Origin: Mesorhizobium amorphae CCNWGS0123
GTDB lineage: Bacteria; Pseudomonadota; Alphaproteobacteria; Rhizobiales; Rhizobiaceae
Assembly (NCBI RefSeq): GCF_001686985.1
Contig: NZ_CP015318.1
Coordinates: 4,524,001 to 4,588,000 of the forward strand
DNA length: 64,000 bases
Reading direction: 5' to 3'
Under the pieces are notes generated by a model that was not told the origin of the DNA, made no database searches, and saw nothing but the letters and a program-made list of their open reading frames with translations. Shown in pieces: positions 27,692-36,919 of this stretch (position 1 is its first letter; every line of letters begins with the position of its first letter). Both the position numbers and the translations under genes were made by a program.

Positions 27692-28750
27692 TCAGCGTGG
27701 CGCCCAACCGAACAGGCGCCGCACTCTCCGCGTGAAGCGCTTGCGCAACTGTCGCCGGCGGTTCTTGCTACTGAGAAACGGCGTCAGCCGGGGATCGGCG
27801 GCCAGAGCGCCGAACCGCCGGACATGCTGCGCAAGGAACCCGGGCACGAAATCCCTGCCGTTGATGGCGCGTAGCCGCTCCGCATGGGCCAGCACATAAT
27901 CGAGGACATCAGCGCCCATGGTCGCCTCGTGGGCAAGATAGGCCGGCGATTGCTGCACATGGCCGCCGGCATAGGCGGCGCCGGCCGATGCGTTGGCGCC
28001 ATGCAGACGATAAAGGCCGAGACTCTCGGACAGGATCAGGCTGCCAGCGGCCAGATGCGCGCATGTCGCGGCAAAGTAGTCGGTCCCTGTCTTCACCCGA
28101 AACGGGAACGCCAGAACTGGTTCCAGCGCACCGCGCCGGAAAACCATCGACGAGGTCGGCGCCCACATCCAGCCATAGGCGCTAGGTCCGAAATAGGTCA
28201 CCGGATGGTCCGATTGATAGGCAAGCTCGCCAGCCATCGCGCCAAGCTGCCTGAAGGCCGGAATGCCGATCCCGGCCGCCTCCGGTTCCGGTCGCGGCTT
28301 GCGCAGCATGACATAGGTGCTCGCGAGCAAGGTCCGCTGGCTATCGACGAAGAAAACATCCGAGCTGGATAGCGACGCCGTTCGCGTCGGGTTCAGATGC
28401 GCCGACAGATGCGCAAGCAAGAAATTCGGCAGCCAGATATCGTCGGCATCGAGGAATGCAACGAAAGGCGCGTCGGTCGCGGCAAAGCCATCGCGAAATC
28501 CCGCGATCTGCCCGCCATTCTCCGAGCGCGCCCGCAGCCGCAGGCGCGGGTCGCCAATCGCCTGGAGGAGTTCGCGGACATGTTCGGCCGAGCCGTCGCT
28601 CGAGGCATCGTCGACGATGACGCAGTCCCAGTTCCGGTAGGTCTGCGCCAACACCGAGCGGATCGCCTGTTCGACGTATGGGCGGTAATTGTAGCAGGTG
28701 ATGACCACCGCCACGCGCGGCAGCTCAAACGGTGGGGACGTGTCTTCCAT
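27692..28750 (-). CDS. Glycosyltransferase family 2
   Basis: A 352-residue GT-A enzyme with no membrane segment. VAVVITCYNYRPYVEQAIRSVL (16-37), VDDASSDGS, and the D-A-D-D metal-binding motif (FLDADDIWLPNF) are visible. It should transfer a sugar from a nucleotide sugar to a surface polysaccharide; acceptor unknown. A basic C-terminal tail (KNRRRQLRKRFTRRVRR) could touch the membrane. ATG at 28750 with CGAGG upstream preferred over a GTG at 28780. No other polysaccharide genes are adjacent. Confidence 0.85.
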   Translation of the reverse strand: MEDTSPPFELPRVAVVITCYNYRPYVEQAIRSVLAQTYRNWDCVIVDDASSDGSAEHVRELLQAIGDPRLRLRARSENGGQIAGFRDGFAATDAPFVAFLDADDIWLPNFLLAHLSAHLNPTRTASLSSSDVFFVDSQRTLLASTYVMLRKPRPEPEAAGIGIPAFRQLGAMAGELAYQSDHPVTYFGPSAYGWMWAPTSSMVFRRGALEPVLAFPFRVKTGTDYFAATCAHLAAGSLILSESLGLYRLHGANASAGAAYAGGHVQQSPAYLAHEATMGADVLDYVLAHAERLRAINGRDFVPGFLAQHVRRFGALAADPRLTPFLSSKNRRRQLRKRFTRRVRRLFGWAPR

Positions 28751-28840
28751 CTGATCGGCCTCGCCCGCTCGAATTGCCACCCATGTTCATCCGGCAGCTT
28801 TTCCTTTGCAACTCGACGCAGCCGAGCGAAGTGCGAAAAC

Positions 28841-31800
28841 CTAGGCGGCCGCCAGCAGGCTGGCATTGCCGCCCGCCGCCGTGGTGTCGACGCAGACAGC
28901 CCTCTCATGTGCGTAGGCCGCCGGGTTGAGCACCTCGCTGACCAAGGGTACGATCGGGCCGCTGCGGTCGGCGATGACCTTGCGCACGATGCGCGCGGCC
29001 TCAGGCGTGCCGGAGAAGGCGACGACGTCGACGCGTAGCGAACGGGCCTCGACCGGATCAGGGCGTCCGTCGATAGCCGCCAGCGGCAGGCCCTTGCCGG
29101 TCAGCGCCGACAGCGCCGCCGGCGCTCCTGGCGCTACTGCAAGCACGGCGTTGCCGGCGGCGAGCGCCTGGATCGTCTGGGCAAGCAGTGTATCGGCGTC
29201 CGGCCCTAGGCACAGCACCCGGCCGCGAGGCGACAGCGACAGCGTGTTGGCTTCGCCCGTCGGCCCGGGCAGGTCGACCTGGCCGAAATCGATGCCGGCG
29301 GCAGCGCCGATGGCCGCCGCACCCTTGCCGCGCAGATGCTTGCGCAGGATGGCCACACGATCGGGCCGCGTCGACCAGCCGCCAAGCGTCGGATCGGGCA
29401 GATTGTCGGCAAGCTCGGTCGCCGTCACCTTGTGGCCGTCATCGAGGTGCGTGCCAGCCTCCGGCCCTTTGCGGAAGCGCCTCAGATAATGTGGCCCGCC
29501 GGCCTTCGGTCCGGTGCCGGACAGCCCCTCGCCGCCGAAGGGCTGGGAGCCGACAACGGCGCCGATCTGGTTGCGGTTGACATAGATGTTGCCGGCGTGG
29601 ATGCCGTCGACGAAATGCTGGACGCGACCCTCGATGCGAGTGTGCAGGCCGAAGGTCAGGCCATAGCCCTTGCGGTTGATAGCGGCGATGACGGCGTCGA
29701 TCTCGTCGGCGTCGAACGTGGCGACATGCAGCACCGGGCCGAACACCTCGCGCTCCATCTCCTCGATGCCCTTGACGCGGAATACGTGCGGGGCGACGAA
29801 GCGGCCATCCTTCGGCGCTTCGAGCTTGGCGATCAGCCGGCCCTGCAGGCCCATTTTCGTGCAATAGTCGCTGATCGACGCCTGCGCCTCGTCGTCGATG
29901 ACCGGACCGACATCGGTCGAAATCTGCCAGGGGTTGCCGAGGGTGAGCGCCTCCATGGCGCCTTTCAGCATTTCCAGCATCTTCTTCTCGACGTCTTTCT
30001 GCACATAGAGCACGCGCAGTGCCGAGCAGCGTTGGCCGGCGCTCTGGAAGGCCGAGGCAAGGATGTCGCGCACCGCCTGTTCGGGAAGCGCCGTGGAATC
30101 GACGATCATCGCATTCAGCCCGCCGGTCTCGGCGATCAGCATGGCGTCGGGCGCGGCGGTCTCGGCCAGCTGTTTCTCGATCAGCTTGGCGACCTCGGTC
30201 GAGCCGGTGAAGCAGACGCCGGCAATTCGCGGATCGGCGGTCAGTGGTCCGCCGACCGACGGACCGTCACCCGGCAGCAACTGGATGACGTCTTCGGGCA
30301 CGCCGGCCTCGCGCAGCATTTCGACGGCGCGGAAGGCGATCAGCGGCGTCTGCTCGGCCGGCTTGGCGATCACCGTATTGCCGGTGACCAGCGCCGCGGC
30401 GATCTGGCCGGTGAAGATGGCGAGCGGAAAATTCCAGGGCGAGATGCAGACGATGGCGCCGCGTGCCTGCGTGCCGCTTTCGGCATTGACCGCCTCGGCA
30501 GCGTAGTAGCGCAGGAAGTCAACCGCCTCGCGCACCTCGGCAACGCCGTCGGCGAGTGACTTGCCGGCTTCGCGGGTGGCCAGCGCGAAGAACTCGACCG
30601 CATTGGCTTCATAGAGGTCGGCGGCACGGTTGAGGATCGCGGCACGCTCGGCGGCGGGGCGTTTTGCCCAGGCCGACTGGGCCTCCACTGCGATGCGCAC
30701 GGCGGTCGCGACCTGCTTGGCGTCCGCCTCGTGGACCGAACCCACCACTTCGTCGGGCTTCGCTGGATTGGTGACCGGGCGCTGCTTGCCATAGCCCGCG
30801 GCACGGGTGATCGGCTTGGCGTGCCAGCGGTCCGACCCGGCGAATTCCGCCTTCGCCTTTTCGATCGCGGCCAGCGTCACCGTATCGGTGATATCGAATC
30901 CCCTGGAGTTCCGGCGTCCACCGCCGAAGATGGCAAAGGGCCGGGCGATTGCCGGATTGGCGGCCGGACCTTGCTTCTCGACCGTTTCCAATGGATCGCG
31001 GGCGATGTCCTCGGGTTCGACCTCCTCGTCGGTGAGCTGGTGGACGAAGGAGGAGTTGGCGCCGTTCTCCAGCAGCCGGCGGACCAGATAGGCCAGCAGG
31101 TCGGAATGGGCGCCGACCGGCGCATAGATGCGGCAGCGCGTGCCTTCGGCCTGGCGCACCGTCTCGTGCAGTGCCTCGCCCATGCCGTGCAGGCGCTGGA
31201 ACTCGAAGGCATCGCGGTTCGTCGCCATCGACAGGATGGCGGCCACGGTATGGGCGTTGTGAGTGGCGAATTGCGGATAGATGCGGTCGGTCATCGACAG
31301 CAGCTTCTTGGCGCAGGCCATGTAGGAGACATCGGTGTTGGCCTTGCGGGTGAAGACCGGATAGCCGTCGAGCCCGAGCGTCTGCGCCCGCTTGATCTCG
31401 GTGTCCCAGTAGGCGCCCTTGACCAGCCGCACCATGATGGTGCGGTCGTTCTTCTTGGCCAGTGCGTAGAGCCAGTCGATGACGAAAGCCGCGCGCGGGC
31501 CATAGGCCTGGACGACGACGCCAAAGCCGTTCCAGCCGGCGAGTTCCGGCTCGGCCAGCACACGCTCGATGACGTCGAGCGACAGATCGAGGCGATCGGC
31601 CTCCTCGGCATCGATGTTGAGGCCCATGCGCGAATGCCCCGCGGCCAGCGCCAGCGACAATAGTCGCTCGGCCATGACCGGAAGCATCGTTTCCTTCTGC
31701 GCCACTTCATAGCGCGGATGCAGCGCCGACAGCTTGACCGAGATGCCGTGGTTCTGGCGGATGTCCGGCCCGTTGGAACCGGAGTCGAGCGAGGAAATGG

Positions 31801-32452
31801 CGTCGGCATAGGCCTTGTGATAGCGCAGCGCGTCGGCCTCGGTGCGGGCCGCCTCGCCCAGCATGTCGAAGGAATAGAGATAGCCCTTCTGCGTCATCGG
31901 CCGGCCGCGCTTGACCGCCTCGGCAATGCTGCGGCCAAGCACGAACTGTTCGCCCATTTCGCGCATCGCGGCGGCGACCGCCTTGCGGATGACCGGTTCG
32001 CCCAGCCTGCGCACCATCGAACGCAGCGTGCCTTCGATACCGCCCTCGCCTTCGTCGAGCACACGCCCGGTCAGCATCAGCGCCCAGGTCGAGGCGTTGA
32101 CGAAGATCGAACTCGAGCCGCCCGAATGCGCTGACCAGTCATGCGGCGCGATTTTGTCGGCGATCAGATCGTCCATCGTCTCGGTATCGGGTACGCGCAG
32201 CAGCGCCTCGGCCAGGCACATCAGCGCCACGCCTTCCTTCGTCGACAGGCCGTAGGCGGAGAGAAAGACTTCCATCAGCCTTGGATCGGACGAGCCGCGC
32301 ACCGCCCGCACAAGATCGGCCGCACGGGTCGAGATCGCGTTGCGGTCCTTCGTCGACAGTTCTGTCGCCTCGGCCAGCCGCTTCACGGCCGCGTCTTCAT
32401 TGGGCAGATAGTTGGAGCGGATCTGCTGGCGGATGGCATCGAGCGCTGGCAT
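28841..32452 (-). CDS. putA: Bifunctional proline dehydrogenase / P5C dehydrogenase PutA
   Basis: A 1203-residue enzyme that oxidises proline to glutamate in two steps with substrate channelling. The N-terminal helical part is followed by the FAD barrel (VRLVKGAYWDTEIKRAQ), then the aldehyde dehydrogenase domain (ISPWNFPLAIFTGQ, FTGSTEVAK, ETGGLNAMIV with the catalytic Glu, QRCSALRVL with the nucleophile Cys) and a C-terminal ALDH-like domain seen in longer type-B PutA. No ribbon-helix-helix DNA-binding domain is present, so regulation falls to the divergent Lrp-type gene. ATG at 32452 with AGGA upstream. Confidence 0.95.
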   Translation of the reverse strand: MPALDAIRQQIRSNYLPNEDAAVKRLAEATELSTKDRNAISTRAADLVRAVRGSSDPRLMEVFLSAYGLSTKEGVALMCLAEALLRVPDTETMDDLIADKIAPHDWSAHSGGSSSIFVNASTWALMLTGRVLDEGEGGIEGTLRSMVRRLGEPVIRKAVAAAMREMGEQFVLGRSIAEAVKRGRPMTQKGYLYSFDMLGEAARTEADALRYHKAYADAISSLDSGSNGPDIRQNHGISVKLSALHPRYEVAQKETMLPVMAERLLSLALAAGHSRMGLNIDAEEADRLDLSLDVIERVLAEPELAGWNGFGVVVQAYGPRAAFVIDWLYALAKKNDRTIMVRLVKGAYWDTEIKRAQTLGLDGYPVFTRKANTDVSYMACAKKLLSMTDRIYPQFATHNAHTVAAILSMATNRDAFEFQRLHGMGEALHETVRQAEGTRCRIYAPVGAHSDLLAYLVRRLLENGANSSFVHQLTDEEVEPEDIARDPLETVEKQGPAANPAIARPFAIFGGGRRNSRGFDITDTVTLAAIEKAKAEFAGSDRWHAKPITRAAGYGKQRPVTNPAKPDEVVGSVHEADAKQVATAVRIAVEAQSAWAKRPAAERAAILNRAADLYEANAVEFFALATREAGKSLADGVAEVREAVDFLRYYAAEAVNAESGTQARGAIVCISPWNFPLAIFTGQIAAALVTGNTVIAKPAEQTPLIAFRAVEMLREAGVPEDVIQLLPGDGPSVGGPLTADPRIAGVCFTGSTEVAKLIEKQLAETAAPDAMLIAETGGLNAMIVDSTALPEQAVRDILASAFQSAGQRCSALRVLYVQKDVEKKMLEMLKGAMEALTLGNPWQISTDVGPVIDDEAQASISDYCTKMGLQGRLIAKLEAPKDGRFVAPHVFRVKGIEEMEREVFGPVLHVATFDADEIDAVIAAINRKGYGLTFGLHTRIEGRVQHFVDGIHAGNIYVNRNQIGAVVGSQPFGGEGLSGTGPKAGGPHYLRRFRKGPEAGTHLDDGHKVTATELADNLPDPTLGGWSTRPDRVAILRKHLRGKGAAAIGAAAGIDFGQVDLPGPTGEANTLSLSPRGRVLCLGPDADTLLAQTIQALAAGNAVLAVAPGAPAALSALTGKGLPLAAIDGRPDPVEARSLRVDVVAFSGTPEAARIVRKVIADRSGPIVPLVSEVLNPAAYAHERAVCVDTTAAGGNASLLAAA

Positions 32453-32576
32453 GACGGTCCTGTGAACGAGCAAGAGGGAGCGGGCCGGCGGTCACCGGAC
32501 CGAATGGCGCAAGCTAGCACAATTGCGGATTTCGGTCGGTCCAAAGAAATCGACAAGGGAGGCCAATTGATCTATC

Positions 32577-32589
32577 ATTTGCGCCAAAT
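32577..32589. promoter_or_regulatory. Candidate Lrp/PutR operator half-palindrome
   Basis: ATTTG-CGC-CAAAT is a symmetric element at the start of the Lrp-type gene, in the 135-bp gap to putA. Autoregulation and putA control through this region are likely for PutR-type proteins; the exact site is inference. Confidence 0.35.
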
Positions 32590-33067
32590 GCCCACCAATT
32601 TGACCACAAAACCGATGATCGAAGACCAATTGGACCGCATCGACCGGAATATCCTGTCGGCGCTGGCACGCGACGGTCGGCTTTCCATGTCGGAACTGGC
32701 CGGCAAGGTCGGCCTGTCGAAGACTCCGGTGCAGGCCAGGGTCAAACGCTTGGAGAAGGACGGCTTCATCCGCGGCTATCAGGCAATCATCGACCGCGAG
32801 CGCATGGGCGAAGGCCATGTCGCATTCGTCCAGGTGAAATTGTCGGATACGCGCTCGGCCGCCCTCGACGCCTTCAACCGCGCCGTCCAGGCGGTGCCGG
32901 AGATCGAGCAATGCCACATGATGGCGTCGAGCTTCGACTATCTGCTGAAAGTCCGCACCACCGATATCGCCGCCTATCGCCGCGTGCTCGGCGAGCGCAT
33001 ATCGGCGCTGCCGCACGTCGCCCAAACCTCGACCTTCGTGGCGATGGAGACCGTCAAGGACCGCTAA
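32588..33067 (+). CDS. putR: Lrp/AsnC family regulator, PutR-like
   Basis: A 159-residue regulator: HTH (LDRIDRNILSALARDGRLSMSELA, SKTPVQARVKRLEKDG) and a C-terminal RAM domain (VAFVQVKLSDTRS, EIEQCHMMASSFDYLLKVRT). Divergent from putA, as PutR is in Agrobacterium and relatives, where it activates putA in response to proline. The start is uncertain. AAGGGAGG at 32555-32562 favours a TTG at 32567; ATG at 32588 or 32615 are alternatives, the last giving the shortest family-like N-terminus. Confidence 0.88.
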   Translation: MPTNLTTKPMIEDQLDRIDRNILSALARDGRLSMSELAGKVGLSKTPVQARVKRLEKDGFIRGYQAIIDRERMGEGHVAFVQVKLSDTRSAALDAFNRAVQAVPEIEQCHMMASSFDYLLKVRTTDIAAYRRVLGERISALPHVAQTSTFVAMETVKDR

Positions 33068-33068
33068 C

Positions 33069-34277
33069 TCACTCGGCCAGCGTCTTCAAAAACGCCACCA
33101 GCGCCGCACGCTCGCGCTCCGATAACTGTAGCGGATGGACTTCCGACGTGCCTTCGACACTCGCCGGCGCCTTCGAATAATGCGCCACCACCTCATCCAG
33201 CGAGGAAAACTGGCCGGCGTGCATATAGGGCGGACGGGTGGCCGCGCCGCGCAAGGACGGCGTCTTGTAGGCACGCACCAATTCCGGCCCGCTCTTGACC
33301 ATGAAGCGCAGCTCACGACAGGCGCTGTCGTCGCCGTCGCGGAAGGCGCCGAAGCAGTTGAACGGATCGGCCTCGACCTGAGTGATCGCGTCGACGCGGC
33401 CGCGATCCGGCGGCAGGTCGGCAACCGGCGGCACACCGGTGTTGTGAAAGCTGTTGTCGGTGAAGCGCGGACCGTTGTGGCAGGTCACGCAATTGGCCTT
33501 GCCGATGAACAGCTTCAGCCCGAGGATCTCCTCCGGCGAGAAGGCATCGTCGGCCTGCGGCTTGGCGCCCGACGCCAGGTCGATCGCCAAACGGTCGAAG
33601 CGCGTCTGCGGCGGCTCGATGGATCGCTCGAAGGCGGCGATCGCCTTGCCGATATTGGCGAAGACGCGATTGACGTCCTCGGCCTGGCTGTCGGGCATGG
33701 CATTCCAGGCTGCCTTCTCGGCATCGGTGCCGAGCGGACTGGCATTGGCCGGCACGCTCGAAAGGTCGGGCAGCGGTCCGAAAATGCGCTCGTAGCGCTC
33801 GCCGAAACGCTTCTTGATGTAATGCGCGAAGGCGGCGCGGTTGCCGGCCTGCTCGAGCGGATTTTCGAGCGGCGTCAGCGCCTGTGCCCACAGGCTGTCG
33901 CGGCGCCCGTCCCAGAAGAACCACGGATCGCGCGCGACACCCGCCAGCGGCATGGTGCGCCGGTTGGTGCGGCCGATGCCAACTGCCTGTGGCAGGTCGT
34001 CCTGGAACTGGCGATCGATCTTGTGGCAGGTCGAGCAAGAGACCGTCCCGTCGCGGCTCATGCCCTGATCGAAGAACAGCGTCGAGCCCAGTGCCGCGGC
34101 GGCAGGTACGTCGGCAAAACGGTTGGTGGTGTCGGGCTTCAGCGCCGGCAGCGTGTTCAGCGCCAGCGAGGCGATGGTCGTCTTCTCGCCATCGCTGAAC
34201 TGCGGCTCGCTGCAGCCGATGAGCACGGCGAACGCACCAAGAGCAAAAACGCATGAAATTCTGGCAAGGCGCCTCAT
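33069..34277 (-). CDS. Diheme cytochrome c peroxidase/MauG-like lipoprotein
   Basis: A 402-residue exported protein. The N-terminus is a lipoprotein signal (FAVLIGC-SEP, Cys22), so it should sit on the periplasmic face. Two heme c sites are CSTCH (81-85) and CVTCH (263-267), the layout of bacterial diheme peroxidases and MauG. MauG-like proteins oxidise protein residues, peroxidases remove H2O2; the sequence does not decide. ATG at 34277 lies 7 bp after the preceding gene's stop. Confidence 0.88.
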   Translation of the reverse strand: MRRLARISCVFALGAFAVLIGCSEPQFSDGEKTTIASLALNTLPALKPDTTNRFADVPAAAALGSTLFFDQGMSRDGTVSCSTCHKIDRQFQDDLPQAVGIGRTNRRTMPLAGVARDPWFFWDGRRDSLWAQALTPLENPLEQAGNRAAFAHYIKKRFGERYERIFGPLPDLSSVPANASPLGTDAEKAAWNAMPDSQAEDVNRVFANIGKAIAAFERSIEPPQTRFDRLAIDLASGAKPQADDAFSPEEILGLKLFIGKANCVTCHNGPRFTDNSFHNTGVPPVADLPPDRGRVDAITQVEADPFNCFGAFRDGDDSACRELRFMVKSGPELVRAYKTPSLRGAATRPPYMHAGQFSSLDEVVAHYSKAPASVEGTSEVHPLQLSERERAALVAFLKTLAE

Positions 34278-34284
34278 CGGCTGC

Positions 34285-34728
34285 TCACAGCACCACATTG
34301 AAGACGACCGAATCGGAGCCGGCCGCGGCGGAAATGGCAAAGCGCAGCTGCCACCAGCCGCTCATGGTGAATTTCAGCCCGTCGATGCGGTAGCGGCCCT
34401 CGCCCAGATAGTCGGTCGCCTGCGGACTGGTCGGCAGGCCGTGATTGTGCAGCGGCATGCCGCCGGAAACCGTGATCGCCGCCCCTTCCACAGGAGCCCC
34501 CTTGACCGTCTTCAGCGTCAGCAGCCACGACTGCAATTCGCCCTGCCTGATGACGCCGCGCTCCGGCTGGAAACTGGCGACGAACAGCCCGTTCGCCGTC
34601 GTCTTCGAGCGCGACGTGTCGGCACCAGGCGCCGTCTGCGGGGCGGTCAGATAGACGATCGCCAGGATGCCGACCAGCAAGGCGGCCAAACCGAGACCCG
34701 CGAGAAGATAACGCCATAGGGATGCCAA
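34285..34728 (-). CDS. YtkA-like membrane-anchored protein
   Basis: A 147-residue protein with one N-terminal membrane helix (YLLAGLGLAALLVGILAIVYL) and a periplasmic beta-rich domain with a YtkA-like segment: GAPVEGAAITVSGGMPLHNHG, then GLKFTMSGWWQLRFAI. The M-P-x-H-N-H-G pattern could bind metal. It precedes the diheme peroxidase by 7 bp and is probably its partner. The function of this pairing is not established. Confidence 0.75.
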   Translation of the reverse strand: MASLWRYLLAGLGLAALLVGILAIVYLTAPQTAPGADTSRSKTTANGLFVASFQPERGVIRQGELQSWLLTLKTVKGAPVEGAAITVSGGMPLHNHGLPTSPQATDYLGEGRYRIDGLKFTMSGWWQLRFAISAAAGSDSVVFNVVL

Positions 34729-34873
34729 ACCGGTTCCTTTTCCAAGACAACGTTACAGCGGGCGGATCGCGTCCCACGGGAAAAACGCTTCTGGCGCAAA
34801 AATCGGCCTGCGCCAAGCATGGCCTTGCCGGTCGCAAAAAGCTACAGCAGCAAAATTGTCTGGAGGGAGATAC

Positions 34874-35788
34874 ATGACGGGAATCGCCTCGATCGGTGAG
34901 TGCATGCTCGAACTGTCGGGCCAGGCCGGGCCGAACTGGCGCATGGGCTTTGCCGGCGACACGTTCAACACGCTGTGGGCGCTGCATGCGCTGAGCGACG
35001 ACCGGCCGGCGACCTACGTTTCGGCCTTCGGCGACGACCCGTTCTCGCAGGCACAGATTGCCTTCTTCGCGGAAAACGGCATCGGCATCGGCCAGAGCCC
35101 GATCATCACGGGCGCCCGGCCCGGCCTCTATGCCATCACGCTGACCGGCGCCGAACGCGCCTTCACCTACTGGCGCGCCGACGCGGCCGCCAGGCAACTC
35201 GCCTCGGATCCAGCCGCCCTGGCAAAAAGCCTGGAAGATCAGGCGCTTGTCTATTTTTCCGGAATCACCTTGGCAATTCTGGACGACGCCGCGCGCAAGA
35301 CATTGCTGGCGGCGGTGGCCAAGGCCCGCGCGGCCGGCTCGCTTGTCGCCTTCGATCCCAACTACCGGCCACGCCTGTGGCGCAATCGCGAGGTCGCGCA
35401 GGCCGCGATCCTCGAAGCGCTTGCCGTCACCGACATCGCCCTACCGACCTTTCCGGACGAGCAGATGCTGTTTGGGGACTTGACGCCGGAGGCGACCGCG
35501 GAGCGGCTGGGAAAGCTGGTCAGCGAAGTCGTCGTCAAGAACGGCGAGGAAGCGGCCCTGATCGCGACGGAAGGAGCCTTTCAGCCGGTTCCGGCGGTCC
35601 ATGTCGCGACCCCCGTCGACACCACCGGCGCCGGCGATTCCTTCAATGGCGGCTACCTCGCCGCCCGGCTTGCAGGTCACGCTCCCGGAGCGGCCGCACA
35701 ACGCGCGCATCGTGTCGCCGCTGCTGTCGTGCAGGTGCGCGGCGCACTGGCGCCGTTCGAGACCCTAAGGGCTGCTTTCGAAGGTTAA
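34874..35788 (+). CDS. kdgK: PfkB sugar kinase, probable 2-keto-3-deoxygluconate kinase
   Basis: A 304-residue ribokinase-fold protein. It opens with IASIGECMLELSG, has the FGDDPFS signature and ends with the catalytic DTTGAGDSFNGG motif, with the aspartate as base. KDG kinase makes 2-keto-3-deoxy-6-phosphogluconate for the Entner-Doudoroff path. The E-C-M-x-E-L start is typical of KdgK. GGAGGGA lies 5 bases before the ATG. Its stop overlaps the galM-like stop by 4 bp on the opposite strand. Confidence 0.82.
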   Translation: MTGIASIGECMLELSGQAGPNWRMGFAGDTFNTLWALHALSDDRPATYVSAFGDDPFSQAQIAFFAENGIGIGQSPIITGARPGLYAITLTGAERAFTYWRADAAARQLASDPAALAKSLEDQALVYFSGITLAILDDAARKTLLAAVAKARAAGSLVAFDPNYRPRLWRNREVAQAAILEALAVTDIALPTFPDEQMLFGDLTPEATAERLGKLVSEVVVKNGEEAALIATEGAFQPVPAVHVATPVDTTGAGDSFNGGYLAARLAGHAPGAAAQRAHRVAAAVVQVRGALAPFETLRAAFEG

Positions 35789-36810
35789 GGTAACCTGAAA
35801 CGGTATTCCGTGACCTGATGATAGATCTGCCCGGGCCACAGCGTGGCTTGCGGGAAATAGGGCCGGTTCGGTGCATCCGGCCAGACTTGCGCCTCCAGGC
35901 AGAAGCCCGAAAACGCCTTATATTGGCGCCCCTCCAGTCCCGCTGAGGACGGCGTCAAATACTGGCCGGTATAGAGCTGCAGACCGGGCTCCGTGGTCCA
36001 GACCTCCATCTCGACGCCGGAAGTCGCGCCTTGCGCCCACGATGCCTGCTTCAGTGGTCCGCGTGTCGGGGCGAGGCAGAAATTCAGGTCGTAGGGAAGC
36101 TGCTCGCCCTCGCTCTCCATGCGCAGCGGCCGCGCCTGGCGGAAGTCAAAGGGCGTGCCGTCGACCGGCTTGACCGCGCCGGTCGGGATCATCTCGCCGT
36201 CGATCGGCGTGTAGGCGCCGGCATTGAGCATCAGCCGGTGGTCGAGGATATCGCCGGCGCCACCATCGTCGAGGTTGAAATAGGAATGCTGCGCGAGATT
36301 GCACAGCGTCGGCTCCTCTGAGGTCGCGGTCAGTTCGACGCTGAGCGTGCCCGGGATCTTCAGCCGGTAGGTGCAGGTCACGTCGAGCGCGCCGGGAAAG
36401 CCCATCGTGCCGTCGGGGTCATGCAGGGACAGCGTGACGAAGTCCCGGCCGTGTAGCGAGACGGTCCATGGCCGGTGGAAATAGCCTTCAGAGCCGCCAT
36501 GCAATGTGTGCTTGTCGAGGAAGTTGCGTTCCGTCTGGTAGCGGTTGCCGGCGATGGTGAAGCGGCCGTCGCGGATGCGGTTGGCATAGCGCCCGACGAC
36601 CGCGCCGAAGAACGCCTTGTCGGTCTCGTAGGGCTCGAAACGGTCGTAGCCCAGCACCAGCGGCGCATCGTGTCCGGAGAGGCGCAAGTCCTGGATGATC
36701 GCGCCCAGCCCGATGATGTTGGCGGTGAGGCCTCCGCCACGGATGGTGAAGCGGCGGACGGCGTCGCCCGCCTGCGTCGTACCGAAGACCTCGCCGTCCT
36801 TCATCGTCAT
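35785..36810 (-). CDS. galM: Aldose 1-epimerase
   Basis: A 341-residue galactose mutarotase-type enzyme that interconverts alpha and beta hexose anomers. Conserved parts are VGRYANRIRDGRF, the substrate/catalytic DKHTLHGG and AQHSYFNLD histidines, and FCLEAQVWPDAPN with the catalytic glutamate near the end. Start may be ATG 36810 or the next ATG two codons on. The gene overlaps kdgK tail to tail by 4 bp, which leaves no room for an intervening terminator. Confidence 0.9.
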   Translation of the reverse strand: MTMKDGEVFGTTQAGDAVRRFTIRGGGLTANIIGLGAIIQDLRLSGHDAPLVLGYDRFEPYETDKAFFGAVVGRYANRIRDGRFTIAGNRYQTERNFLDKHTLHGGSEGYFHRPWTVSLHGRDFVTLSLHDPDGTMGFPGALDVTCTYRLKIPGTLSVELTATSEEPTLCNLAQHSYFNLDDGGAGDILDHRLMLNAGAYTPIDGEMIPTGAVKPVDGTPFDFRQARPLRMESEGEQLPYDLNFCLAPTRGPLKQASWAQGATSGVEMEVWTTEPGLQLYTGQYLTPSSAGLEGRQYKAFSGFCLEAQVWPDAPNRPYFPQATLWPGQIYHQVTEYRFRLP

Positions 36811-36880
36811 GCCCGAAAGTCAGTTCGTTGATCTATCGACTTCGGCCGGTTGCGTCTTTCGGCCGGGTTTGACGTATCGA

Positions 36881-36904
36881 AAGGGCAGGCTTGCGCCTGC
36901 CCTT
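36881..36904 (-). terminator. Intrinsic terminator downstream of gabD
   Basis: Ten-base perfect arms AAGGGCAGGC and GCCTGCCCTT with a four-base TTGC loop, 16 bp past the gabD stop and before galM. A short T-run follows on the minus strand. Confidence 0.75.
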
Positions 36905-36919
36905 CTCTTCCGATGGCTA

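Noticed and set aside
28841..32452. PutA as its own DNA-binding repressor
   Set aside because: No ribbon-helix-helix domain at the N-terminus; the divergent Lrp-type gene fits the regulator role.
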